Assembly: GCF_000020325.1 (NCBI RefSeq)
Contig: NC_010730.1
Coordinates: 1,013,501 to 1,077,500, forward strand
Direction of reading: 5' to 3'
Source of the DNA: Sulfurihydrogenibium sp. YO3AOP1
GTDB taxonomy: Bacteria > Aquificota > Aquificia > Aquificales > Hydrogenothermaceae
Length of the DNA: 64,000 nt
This document shows, one piece after another, positions 7,944 to 15,708 of the stretch. The notes beneath the pieces were generated by a model, which had not been told where the DNA came from, made no database searches, and saw only the letters and a list, made by a program, of their open reading frames with translations. Position 1 is the first letter of the stretch. Each line of letters opens with the position of its first letter. Position numbers and translations under genes: made by a program.

Positions 7944-8756
7944 ATGCTTAAAAGATACACAGTAAACTCACCAAAAACATTAAAAGATTTTATAGCTGAA
8001 AGCTTAAAAATTTCAAAAAATCAAGCAAAAGATATTATCGACAGTAGAAATGTTATTGTAAACAACAAAAGAGTTTGGATAGCATCACATAATCTAAAAC
8101 CGGGAGATGTAGTTGAGATAGTTCAAAGTGAGTTAAAAAATGATTTAAAAATACTATATGAAGATGATTATATCATTGCAATTGATAAGCCACCAACAAT
8201 CGTAAGTGATAAAGAAAGTTCATCTGCAGAAGATATACTTAGAAAGAAATTAAAAAACGATAAAATAAAAGCAATTCATAGACTTGATAAGGAAACATCC
8301 GGTGTTTTACTTTTTGCAAAAGATTATAAAATCTTTGAAAAGTTTAAAGAGATATGGGAAGATAAAAACGTTTTAAAAATTTACTTAGCTATATCTCATA
8401 ACGAAGCAAACTTTAAAGACTTTACAATCAATCAAGATATAGATGGAAAACAGGCTATTACTCATTTAAAAGTTTTAAACAAAGGAAATGGTTTTACATA
8501 CTTTCAAGTAAGAATAGAAACTGGAAGAAAACATCAGATAAGAAAACATCTTGCAAGTATAAGACATCCTATCGTTGGAGATAAAATTTACAGTATTAAA
8601 AAGTTTGAGAATAATTTAGTAAAAAGAGTAACAAGACAGATGCTCCATTCATACAAATTAGTGTTGACACACCCTTATTTAAATAAAAAAATAGAAATAA
8701 CCGCACCACTTCCATCAGATTTTAAGAATGTTTTGAATTATTTGAATGAGAGATGA
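7944..8756 (+). CDS. RluA-family 23S rRNA/tRNA pseudouridine synthase
   Basis: Isomerises uridine to pseudouridine in structured RNA. An N-terminal S4-like RNA-binding domain (about 12-60) precedes the catalytic domain, whose signature HRLDKETSG carries the nucleophilic Asp115. The later RKHQIRKHLA segment matches the family's RTHQIRVH motif. AAGGAG lies upstream of the ATG. Target specificity (RluC, RluD or other) cannot be decided. It is the last gene of the rng-murI run; repeats and a dead IS cluster follow. Confidence 0.9.
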   Translation: MLKRYTVNSPKTLKDFIAESLKISKNQAKDIIDSRNVIVNNKRVWIASHNLKPGDVVEIVQSELKNDLKILYEDDYIIAIDKPPTIVSDKESSSAEDILRKKLKNDKIKAIHRLDKETSGVLLFAKDYKIFEKFKEIWEDKNVLKIYLAISHNEANFKDFTINQDIDGKQAITHLKVLNKGNGFTYFQVRIETGRKHQIRKHLASIRHPIVGDKIYSIKKFENNLVKRVTRQMLHSYKLVLTHPYLNKKIEITAPLPSDFKNVLNYLNER

Positions 8757-8789
8757 GAAGGAATCCTTCCTTGAATGTTTTTTAAAAGA

Positions 8790-8955
8790 AAAAGGGGATT
8801 ATTTGAACGGCTACAGAATGACGGAATAAGGTTATCCTTCCTTTAATGTTTATCATTCAACCTTTTCCTGTCACCCTGAACGTAGTGAAGGATCTCATTT
8901 TTTAATGTTTTTTGAAAAGAAAAACAGGAGATTCTTCGCTTACGCTCAGGATGTT
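8790..8955. repeat. Composite dispersed hairpin repeats left of the IS cluster
   Basis: The partial core CGGCTACAGAATGACGGAAT is followed by the spacer AAGGTTATCCTTCCTTTAATG and ATTCAACCTTTTCCTGTCA. That spacer is the reverse complement of one at 11112-11160 and 25261-25310. Next come GTCACCCTGAACGTAGTGAAGGATCTC and the inverted core GAGATTCTTCGCTTACGCTCAGGAT. The same modules recur right of the IS cluster (11112-11222) in the opposite order, so the IS cluster lies between two related repeats. Confidence 0.65.
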
Positions 8956-8967
8956 CTATGTTAAATG

Positions 8968-9096
8968 TCAAGTACAAAAATTTTCATCAAATGGTCTTCT
9001 GCTTTTTAATACACCATATGCCTGCCTTAATAACTTATGTGCTACAGCCACTAATGCTAACTTTTTAGCCTGGAAGTTAAAATAATGTTGTGTCTA
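8968..9096 (-). pseudogene. IS110-family transposase, C-terminal fragment
   Basis: On the minus strand the frame reads HYFNFQAKKLALVAVAHKLL, then RQAYGVLKSRRPF, ending DENFCT-stop. The motif KLALVAVAHKLL near the C-terminus is typical of the Transposase_20 domain of IS110 enzymes. Upstream the frame runs into a stop in DNA belonging to the IS256-type element. It is about 43 codons long, not translated as a unit, and pairs logically with the N-terminal fragment at 10368-10851. Confidence 0.75.
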
Positions 9097-10367
9097 AATA
9101 AAATTATAAGGAGTAGTGGTAATGAATAAAAAAGAATACTTTAAAAAATATTAGACAGATCAACTGAAGGATTAGTAAAAGAACTTTTCCCAAACGGTAT
9201 AACAACTCAAGAAAAGATAGGCATAAGAAAACTTTTAGAATCTGTTGTGGAACTGATTATGAATCAGGAAAGAAATTTCTTTCTTGAAAATGATAAAGAC
9301 AACAAAGCAAACGGATAATATGAAAGAAGTCTAAATACAGGTTCTTTCAAGCTTAACATAAATGTTCCAAGAGATAGAAAAGGTAAATTTAGACCACAAA
9401 TATTACCTGGCCCATACAAAAGAGTTAATGAAGATTATTTAGACCTTCTTATGAGTTTAGTATCCAATGGATACTCAGAAAGCAAGATAGATTCTACATT
9501 AAAAAGCTTAGGCTTAAGCTATTCAAACAACATATGGATATAATTAAAAAACAGCTTATAGAAAGACTTGAGTGATTTCAAAACAAGAGAGCTTCCATCA
9601 GATGTATTTGTACTGTATATAGACGCATACCGCTGTGATATAAAAGAAAAAAACAAAATAAGAAAAGCTTCTGTCTATGTAGTTCTTGGAATAGATTTAC
9701 AAGGAAATAAGGATATATTTGGATTTTATACATTTTTCAGTAGTGAAAATAAAGCAGACTGGATAAAAGTATTCAATGATTTAATAGATAGAGGACTAAA
9801 AAGGGTAATGCTTATAGTAAGTGATGATTTTCCTGGAATATCAAAAGCCATAGAAACACTATTTCCTTTTACAGACCATCAGCTATGTTTAGTCCATTTA
9901 CAAAGAAATGTCAAAAGTCAAATGGGTAAGGAAGATTCGCAAACATTTAACAAAGAGCTGAAAAACATAAAAGAAAACAGCTTAGATTATGAAGATGGAT
10001 TAGAAAAATTAGATGATTTATGTAGTAGATTTAAATCTAAATATCCAAGCTTTATAAAACATATTCAATCTAACAAAGAGAGATACTTATGTTTTTTAAA
10101 ATATCCAGAGAGTCTAAGAAAACACATATACACAACAAATCCAGTTGAAAGTGTTAATAGCATGATAGAAAAGGTAAGAATAAATTTAGGTGGATATTTT
10201 CAATCTGTGGACATTCTTGAGATAAATCTGCTTATACAAAGAGACAATTTAAAGAATGGAAAATGGAAAAAGCCTATACCTGCTTTTAAAGGAGTCTCTT
10301 ATGAAATTTTACAATTGTTTAATAAAAAGTTTTCAATCCAGACACAAAATTATTGACAAGTCTCTTT
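9097..10367 (+). mobile_element. IS256 (Mutator)-family insertion sequence, inactive
   Basis: The left end AATAATGTTGTGTCTAAATA and the right end read inverted, AATAATTTTGTGTCTGGATT, share the inner terminal-repeat sequence. The right end then continues to GACAAGTCTC, the outermost part, which seems absent on the left. This suggests that the left terminus was lost by deletion. The element carries one transposase gene full of stops and shifts. It lies inside the IS110-family transposase gene on the opposite strand. Confidence 0.72.
9122..10356 (+). pseudogene. IS256-family transposase, frameshifted and with internal stops
   Basis: A start with good Shine-Dalgarno (AAGGAG) gives only ten codons before TAG at 9152. 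Another frame then continues as KILDRSTEGLVKELFPNG and hits TAA at 9316 where a Tyr codon is expected (NG-stop-YERSLNTG). It stops again near 9541 and shifts frame at least once more before DFKTREL. The C-terminal 260 codons are intact and contain the DDE catalytic core: YIDAYR, VSDD and NPVES. Transposase from this copy is therefore not expected, though the catalytic-domain frame is preserved. Confidence 0.85.
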
Positions 10368-10851
10368 TCATTGGTACATGACTTAATGATTCTCTTTTGT
10401 TTTTTAACATTGTAAGCTGCTGTTGTAAGTCTTCCAATATCTTTAGTTTTACTTCTATTTCTTTTTCTACATCTGATTTTGGTTTATAAAGCTCTCCATC
10501 GAAAAACGTTCTTCCATATTCTGCTATAAAGAATGAATCAGCTTTATCTGTTTTAACTCTTGTCATTTTAGCTTCCATAAATTTCTTTATTGAAAATGGA
10601 TTTATTACTGCTACATTATAGTCATTTTCATACAGATAATTAGCAAGCTTTAAATGGTAAACTCCCGTATGTTCCATTATGATAAGCATATCTGACTTTT
10701 TAAACTTCTTAAGGTAAGGCTTTACTTTCATTTCAAACTCTACCGGGTCAGATTTAACTTCAAAAGTTTCTTTCTTGTTATCATACAAAACTGTAGCAGT
10801 GAATGAGTTTTTAGATACATCAACTCCTATAACAATTTTGTAGCTGTTCAT
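10368..10851 (-). pseudogene. IS110-family transposase, N-terminal fragment
   Basis: The RuvC-like DEDD domain is clear: IGVDVSKNSF (first Asp), IMEHTGVYH (Glu) and VKTDKADS (Asp-x-x-Asp). The start is the ATG of MNSYKIV with AAAGGAGG upstream; an earlier in-frame ATG at 10869 lies within that Shine-Dalgarno. After about 160 codons the frame runs into the IS256-type right end (RDLSIILCLD-stop). The C-terminal Tnp domain with the catalytic Ser is missing, so this is a dead fragment. Confidence 0.85.
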
Positions 10852-10869
10852 AATAGTACCTCCTTTCAT

Positions 10870-11040
10870 AAAATACTTGACATGAAAGAAACTTCCTGAT
10901 AACCTATCATCGTAGTTAAATACAGGCTTAAAAGCCTAATGTTCTGATTCAGGTTTTAGGAAGTAGAGGAAGGACAGTCTAAAACATCCTGATCGGTCTT
11001 AAAAGACCAATGACAAACACTTGATCTGTCCTTCTTTTTT
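10870..11040 (-). ncRNA. Two-domain structured leader of the IS110 element, candidate bridge RNA
   Basis: Two similar imperfect stem-loops lie side by side upstream of the IS110 transposase start. Domain 1 has outer stem ACTTCCT (10891-10897)/AGGAAGT (10958-10964), second stem AACCT (10901-10905)/AGGTT (10951-10955), and inner hairpin AGGCTTAAAAGCCT (10924-10937). Domain 2 has outer stem GAAGGACAG (10969-10977)/CTGTCCTTC (11026-11034) and inner hairpin GGTCTTAAAAGACC (10995-11008). IS110-group elements are known to encode a bridge RNA with target- and donor-binding loops in this non-coding left end, and two looped domains in this place fit that. Boundaries and expression are inferred. Confidence 0.5.
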
Positions 11041-11111
11041 TCTCCCATGTCTATAATTATTATAAAACTTATTCTCTTATAGTTTAAAAAATTTTTAGTA
11101 TATTTAATATA

Positions 11112-11222
11112 CGATGACAGCGAAAGGTTGAATGATACGCATTAAAGGAAGGATAACCTTATATGTCATTCTGAGCGAAGCGAAGAATCTCCTGTTTTTA
11201 ATGAATTTTTCACCCGACGTAT
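11112..11222. repeat. Dispersed repeat, near-identical copy at 25261-25371
   Basis: Over about 110 bases, from GATGACAGC(G/A)AAAGGTTGAATGA through GTCATTCTGAGCGAAG to CACCCGACGTATA, this copy differs from the one at 25261 at only a handful of positions. It ends in TTTTTCACCCGACGTAT, the right end of the GGGTGAGAAATT-bounded unit; the left end is not seen here. It fills much of the gap between the IS remnant and the glycosyltransferase gene; nothing else is clear in that gap. Confidence 0.75.
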
Positions 11223-11321
11223 AAAATACTTATTTATCCCTCTTTACTTTTAACTTTCTCGCTCAAGATTTGGCATAAGTTATAATAATCCCAAATATCA
11301 TAAACAAATTGAGGGAATAGA

Positions 11322-12803
11322 ATGATAGCAAAAGTATCAGCTTGTATTATAGCCAAAAATGAAGAGAATAATTTGCCCAGGTTGCTTGAAAGTATAAAAG
11401 GGAAATTTGATGAAATAGTTTTAGTAGATACAGGTTCAACTGATAAAACTGTAGAGATTGCAAAAAGTTATGGAGCAAAAGTATTTTATAGAGAATGGAA
11501 TGGATTTGCAGATGCAAGGCAATATGCAGTAGAAAAAGCAACCGGAGAATGGATTTGGTTTTTTGATGCAGATTGTGAGCTTGAAGAAGATGAATATGAG
11601 AGATTCAAAAGAATATTGTTGTTAGTTCATGAGAATCCTGTAATAGAAGGAATTGGTGTTATTTATAAAAATATAGACATAAACGGACAAGTAAAAGGAT
11701 ATTCAAGTACTGTTCATATTCATAGAAAAAAACCAGAGCTTGTATGGGAAGGTAAAATTCATGAAAGAGTTGTGAACAAAAACACCGGAACAATAATTAT
11801 TCCACCATTTTCCGTTTACGTTTTACATCATGGATATGCAGATTTAAAAACACAGCTTTGTAAAGCCAAAAGAAATTTAAAACTCATCTTTGAAGAATTA
11901 AGAAGGTCAAAATCTAATCAAAAAGAGTACTACTTAAATATTTTTTATGTTGTACAATCCTATCTTATTCTTTCTGCTGATGAAAATGGAAAAAAATATC
12001 TAAGAAAAAGTCTGAGATATATAAACAAGTTTTTAGAAAATAAAGATATTATTGAAAATGACAGTACTTTTAAAATACATTTTTATTCTTACGCATCACA
12101 AATATATAAACGATTGAATGAAACAGATAAAGCCTTAGAGCTAATAGATGAGGGGCTTAAATTAAAAGAGCTTTATCCTGACTTTCATTATTTAAAGTAT
12201 GAAATCTATAAAGAGAAAAAGGAAATGGAAAAAGCAATAGAAGAGGGAATTAAATTTTTACAAAGTGTTGATAGATATGGAAATAAAGTTATTACAGACT
12301 ATGTATTTATGAAAGATAATGTTTTAAATGAATTGGTAAATATGATTAATTTAGAAGAAAGTAAAGAGGAAATAATCCAAAAAATAAAAGAAATATACAA
12401 AAAACATAGAGGTTTATACATTAGCAGACTCTTGTTTTACTTAATAAAGGACAAAAACAAAAAAGAAGCAGAAAAAATAATTTTAAAATCTGCAATTTTA
12501 TACAATTCAGACCAAGCATATGCGGATATTGGATTATTGGCTTTAGAAAATAATGAACTTGAAAAAGCAAAAGAGTATTTTATAAAAGCCTTAGATATAA
12601 ATCCGTTTAACACTCAAGCCAATAAGTATTTGTATGAGATTTCAATTAGAGAGAACAATTTAAATAAAGCTTTTGAGTATCTTAAAAATTATGTTTTGTA
12701 TTCAAAAGATGCAAATTATCTTCCAAATTTAATAGAAATATCCGATAAATTAGGTTTTTCCGAATTTTCAAAAAAGTTAAAAGAAAGACTAAAAAATTTT
12801 TAA
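11322..12803 (+). CDS. Family 2 glycosyltransferase with C-terminal TPR-like repeats
   Basis: The N-terminal 230 residues are a GT-A domain: VSACIIAKNEENNLPRLL, VDTGSTDKTVEIA and the metal-binding FFDADCELE. They resemble SunS/WaaE-type transferases. The following 260 residues are helical with tetratricopeptide-like repeats (ALELIDEGLKLKELYP; ADIGLLALENNELEKAKEYF; FIKALDINPFN). It ends right at the flagellin promoter, so it is directly upstream of fliC on the same strand. Flagellin modification is therefore a reasonable guess but unproven. The start ATG follows GAGGGAATAG. Confidence 0.82.
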   Translation: MIAKVSACIIAKNEENNLPRLLESIKGKFDEIVLVDTGSTDKTVEIAKSYGAKVFYREWNGFADARQYAVEKATGEWIWFFDADCELEEDEYERFKRILLLVHENPVIEGIGVIYKNIDINGQVKGYSSTVHIHRKKPELVWEGKIHERVVNKNTGTIIIPPFSVYVLHHGYADLKTQLCKAKRNLKLIFEELRRSKSNQKEYYLNIFYVVQSYLILSADENGKKYLRKSLRYINKFLENKDIIENDSTFKIHFYSYASQIYKRLNETDKALELIDEGLKLKELYPDFHYLKYEIYKEKKEMEKAIEEGIKFLQSVDRYGNKVITDYVFMKDNVLNELVNMINLEESKEEIIQKIKEIYKKHRGLYISRLLFYLIKDKNKKEAEKIILKSAILYNSDQAYADIGLLALENNELEKAKEYFIKALDINPFNTQANKYLYEISIRENNLNKAFEYLKNYVLYSKDANYLPNLIEISDKLGFSEFSKKLKERLKNF

Positions 12804-12816
12804 AAACTCACGATAA
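12790..12816 (+). promoter_or_regulatory. Sigma-28 (FliA) promoter of the flagellin gene
   Basis: TAAAAAAT, 11 bases, then CACGATAA. This matches the sigma-28 consensus TAAA...N11...CGATAA in spacing and in the key bases. It overlaps the stop codon of the glycosyltransferase gene and lies about 35 bases before the flagellin ATG. The same arrangement precedes flgL at 43324-43350. Confidence 0.78.
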
Positions 12817-12851
12817 TAAAATTGAAAATAAATTTTTAGGAGGTAAAAATC

Positions 12852-13709
12852 ATGGCACTAAGAATTAACTACAACTACTCAGCAGACTTCACATTGGTTA
12901 ATCTTAACCAAACAGAAGCACAGCAAAACAAATCCTTAGAAAGATTATCTACAGGATTTAGAATTAACAGAGCAGCAGACGATGCAGCAGGTTACTTCAT
13001 AGCTAACCAATTAAAACAATATGCAGCATCATTGCAACAAGGAACAAGAAACGCTAACGATGGAATCAGCTTAGCCCAAATTGGACAAGGAGCATTGAAA
13101 GAAGTTTACAATATCTTAGTTGATATTAAAAGTAAAGTCATTCAGGCATCTAATACATCTGATGATACTTCAAGAGGACAAATCCAACAGGATATTAACA
13201 GCTTAGCAGATGCTATAGGTAAAATATTCAAAGATACGGAATTTAATGGATTAAACTTGTTTAGTGGAGCAGGACCAACTACTTTCACAATCCATTATGG
13301 TGGAAGAACAAACCAAGAATTAGTAATGACAACAGCTTCTGCTACAGTACAAGTTGGCACAGCAACAAATGCTCCATCTACAGTTGCAATTGGTGGAACT
13401 ACTTTTGCAATTGACGTAACTACTCAAGCAAATGCTAACGCGTCAGTATCAACTGTAGATGCTTTAATTAAAGCAGTAGACGATATGGCAGCTAAATTTG
13501 GTTCATACCAAATAGAGCTTGAAAAAATCATATCTAACAACGAAACAGCAAGAGTTAACACATCAGAAGCTGAAAGCAGAATCAGAAACGTAGATATGGC
13601 TAATGAAATGGCTAACTTTACAAAACTTCAAATCTTAATGCAATCTGGCACTGCAATGCTCGCTCAAGCTAACGCTAAAAATCAATTAGTATTACAATTA
13701 TTAAGATAA
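12852..13709 (+). CDS. fliC: Flagellin
   Basis: Filament subunit of the flagellum. The conserved N-terminal D0/D1 region (LNQTEAQQNKSLERLSTGFRIN, then AADDAAGYFIA) and the C-terminal region (NTSEAESRIRNVDMANEMANF to NAKNQLVLQLLR) form the coiled-coil core. The central variable part is short and rich in Thr/Ala/Val, so at 285 residues this is a small flagellin with many possible O-glycosylation sites. Strong AGGAGGT Shine-Dalgarno, a sigma-28 promoter upstream and a strong intrinsic terminator downstream indicate a highly expressed monocistronic gene. Confidence 0.97.
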   Translation: MALRINYNYSADFTLVNLNQTEAQQNKSLERLSTGFRINRAADDAAGYFIANQLKQYAASLQQGTRNANDGISLAQIGQGALKEVYNILVDIKSKVIQASNTSDDTSRGQIQQDINSLADAIGKIFKDTEFNGLNLFSGAGPTTFTIHYGGRTNQELVMTTASATVQVGTATNAPSTVAIGGTTFAIDVTTQANANASVSTVDALIKAVDDMAAKFGSYQIELEKIISNNETARVNTSEAESRIRNVDMANEMANFTKLQILMQSGTAMLAQANAKNQLVLQLLR

Positions 13710-13723
13710 TAATTTATAATATT

Positions 13724-13758
13724 AAACCTGGGGTTTTGCCCCAGGTTTTTATTTTTTT
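13724..13758 (+). terminator. Intrinsic terminator of the flagellin gene
   Basis: The perfect ten-pair stem AAACCTGGGG/CCCCAGGTTT has a five-base loop TTTTG and is followed by T-rich sequence (TTATTTTTTT). It starts 14 bases after the flagellin stop and separates fliC from flaG. Confidence 0.92.
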
Positions 13759-13838
13759 AAAGTTCTGGGTTCCAAAAGATAAGTATAAAAATACTTATGC
13801 TTTGGAACTTGGGCTGGTTAATAAGGAGGTGGTCAGAC

Positions 13839-14243
13839 ATGAATGTTAATAACATTAATCCTTTTTTGAATGATATAAATCAGAATGTTCAGCCTATAAA
13901 TCAAGATAGAAGACCTGAAAATATTGATAATTCTCAAACTTCAACTGCTATCAATATACAAAAGGCTGCAAATACAGATCAAAATCAGCTTGAAAATCAG
14001 TTAAAAGATTCTATAAAAAATGCAGAAGAATTAAAGAAAATTCTACAAGAGCTACAAAATAAGATTAGTTATTTAAATAAATCTCTTAAGATAGAATTAA
14101 ATGAAGAAATAAAGGAGCCTGTTGTAAAAATAATAGATATTACCAGCAACGAGGTAATCAGACAAATTCCACCTGATTATGTAATAAATATAATTAAAAA
14201 TATTAACAAGATGCTTGGTGCATTGGTAAACGAAAAAGTATAA
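13839..14243 (+). CDS. flaG: FlaG family flagellar protein
   Basis: The start was placed at the ATG preceded by AAGGAGGTGG; an in-frame ATG 42 bases earlier lies next to the flagellin terminator and has no ribosome site. The N-terminal 60 residues are Asn/Gln-rich and probably disordered. The C-terminal part carries the FlaG signature: VVKIIDITSNEVIRQIPPDYV. FlaG proteins influence filament length and are usually encoded between flagellin and fliD, exactly as here. Its own promoter is not clear; a TAAAGTTC...GATAA pair upstream has the wrong spacing. Confidence 0.85.
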   Translation: MNVNNINPFLNDINQNVQPINQDRRPENIDNSQTSTAINIQKAANTDQNQLENQLKDSIKNAEELKKILQELQNKISYLNKSLKIELNEEIKEPVVKIIDITSNEVIRQIPPDYVINIIKNINKMLGALVNEKV

Positions 14244-14247
14244 AAAA

Positions 14248-14371
14248 GTGAATAAGTGAGTGGGTGAATAAGTGAGTAGGTGGATGTGGTTTTATACATT
14301 ATTGAAAAATAAAAATATGTTAAACTAATTTCACTTATTCACTTATTCACTGTCTCACTTCCTCACTTCCG
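14248..14371. repeat. Octamer tandem repeats forming a long inverted repeat between flaG and fliD
   Basis: The left arm is five consecutive octamers: GTGAATAA, GTGAGTGG, GTGAATAA, GTGAGTAG, GTGGATGT. The right arm is five octamers of the complementary type: CACTTATT, CACTTATT, CACTGTCT, CACTTCCT, CACTTCCG. The arms can pair over roughly 40 bases around an A/T-rich loop of about 45. The structure ends just before the fliD Shine-Dalgarno. No T-run follows, so it is not a classical terminator. Confidence 0.75.
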
Positions 14372-14388
14372 ACTGAAAGGAGGCAATC

Positions 14389-15693
14389 ATGGCTGGAGAA
14401 CTTAATGTTACAGGCTTAGTTAATGGTTTTGATATGAATTCTATATTGCAACAAATTCAAGCGATAAAAAGTCAGCAAATTCTTATGCTACAGGGGCAAC
14501 AGCAGCAGATTTCTGATAAAAAAACTGTTATTTCAAACATTCAAAGTATTCTTAAAAATTTACAAAGTTCTATCAATAACATTTCTGACCCTTCTACAGT
14601 TAATGCAAAATCTGTGAATGTATCTAATCCTAATGTATTAACTGCATCTATAACAGACCCTACTAATGTATCAGAAGGAATTTATAATATAAACATATCT
14701 CAATTAGCTACAAATCAAGTTTATGCTTCAAATAATTCTTTTTCTGACAAAAACGCATCCTTGGGTTTAAATCCAGGTACTTTGACAATTTCAATGAATG
14801 GTAATAGCTATAATATTAACTATGATAACACAGATTCACTACAATCTTTAGCTGACAAAATTAATAATACTGCAAGTGCCAATAGTGGTAACTTTAGAGC
14901 CTCTATTATAAACGTTGGTACATCAAGCAATCCAAAGTATAAGTTAGTAATATCTGGGACTAAAACAGGAGCTGATAACTCATTTACGATATCTGATACA
15001 GGAAATGCTGTTTCTGTATTAGGTTTAACAAACATTCAAAATGCTCAAAATGGGGCAGCAACAGTAAATGGATTACAGGTACAAAGCGACACTAATACAT
15101 TTACAAACATACCTGGTTTATCTTTTACAGCATTTCAGACTGGTTCTACTGTTTTACAAATTCAAAAAGATAATAAGCCAATAACCGATACTCTTCAGGC
15201 AATTGTTAATTATTATAACCAGCTTGTAGATACTGTTAACAAAGAAACAGGCAAAGGTGGGAAATTAAGCGGTGAGTACGGTTTAAATCAAATTGTTAAC
15301 GGAATATTTAGCCAATTACAACCTCTTTTTACTGCAGATATTATAAACTTCGACAGAACATCCGGACATATTTCTTTAAATACATCAAAGCTAAATGATG
15401 CTTTGACTAATAATGGGGCAGATCTTCAAAATACTTTAAATAATATTAAAAATAATTTAACAACCTATCTAAATCCATATACTCAATTTAATGGCATATT
15501 AGACCAATACAATAAATCTTATGATAGTCAAATTCAAAATATTCAAAACTTAATAGATTTACAGACAAAAAGAGTTCAAATTGAAATTGAAACTTTAAAA
15601 AATCAATTCATACAAATGCAAATGCTACAGGCTCAAATGAACGATATTAGTGCAAGAATTCAGGCAACATTTGGCAATCAAAGCTCAAAATAA
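14389..15693 (+). CDS. fliD: Flagellar hook-associated protein 2 (filament cap)
   Basis: Cap protein at the filament tip that folds incoming flagellin. The N-terminal region (MAGELNVTGLVNGFDMNSIL with coiled coil to residue 60) and the C-terminal coiled coil (LIDLQTKRVQIEIETLKNQFIQMQ) are family hallmarks. The middle contains the beta-rich FliD domains, including LATNQVY and an SLADKIN segment. At 434 residues it is in the usual range. AAAGGAGG upstream supports the start. It is followed closely by fliS and a fliT-like gene, the usual order. Confidence 0.94.
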   Translation: MAGELNVTGLVNGFDMNSILQQIQAIKSQQILMLQGQQQQISDKKTVISNIQSILKNLQSSINNISDPSTVNAKSVNVSNPNVLTASITDPTNVSEGIYNINISQLATNQVYASNNSFSDKNASLGLNPGTLTISMNGNSYNINYDNTDSLQSLADKINNTASANSGNFRASIINVGTSSNPKYKLVISGTKTGADNSFTISDTGNAVSVLGLTNIQNAQNGAATVNGLQVQSDTNTFTNIPGLSFTAFQTGSTVLQIQKDNKPITDTLQAIVNYYNQLVDTVNKETGKGGKLSGEYGLNQIVNGIFSQLQPLFTADIINFDRTSGHISLNTSKLNDALTNNGADLQNTLNNIKNNLTTYLNPYTQFNGILDQYNKSYDSQIQNIQNLIDLQTKRVQIEIETLKNQFIQMQMLQAQMNDISARIQATFGNQSSK

Positions 15694-15708
15694 GAAGGAG
15701 ATTAATAA

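Larger units (their letters stand above)
8956..11045 (-). mobile_element. Remnant of an IS110-family element, interrupted by an IS256-family element
   Basis: The two ends of one IS110-type transposase gene lie on the minus strand on either side of an IS256-type element. The C-terminal piece is on the left, and the N-terminal piece plus the long upstream leader on the right. Roughly 110-130 codons of the middle of the gene are missing, so insertion was accompanied or followed by a deletion. The outer boundaries are approximate, because IS110 elements lack clear terminal inverted repeats and usually make no target duplication. Confidence 0.7.

Noticed and set aside
9097-10367. The local IS256-type element as source of the AGACTGTTCCAAAA MITE-like units
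   Set aside because: Its ends (TTGTGTCT region, outer GAGACTTGTC) differ from the MITE ends apart from a short GAGACT-like start; relation not supported.
13755-13786. Sigma-28 promoter before flaG (TAAAGTTC ... AGATAAG)
   Set aside because: The distance between the boxes is about two bases too short and the CG of the -10 box is missing.
13797-13838. Longer N-terminus for the FlaG protein starting at 13797
   Set aside because: No ribosome site there; the ATG at 13839 follows AAGGAGGTGG with good spacing and matches family length.
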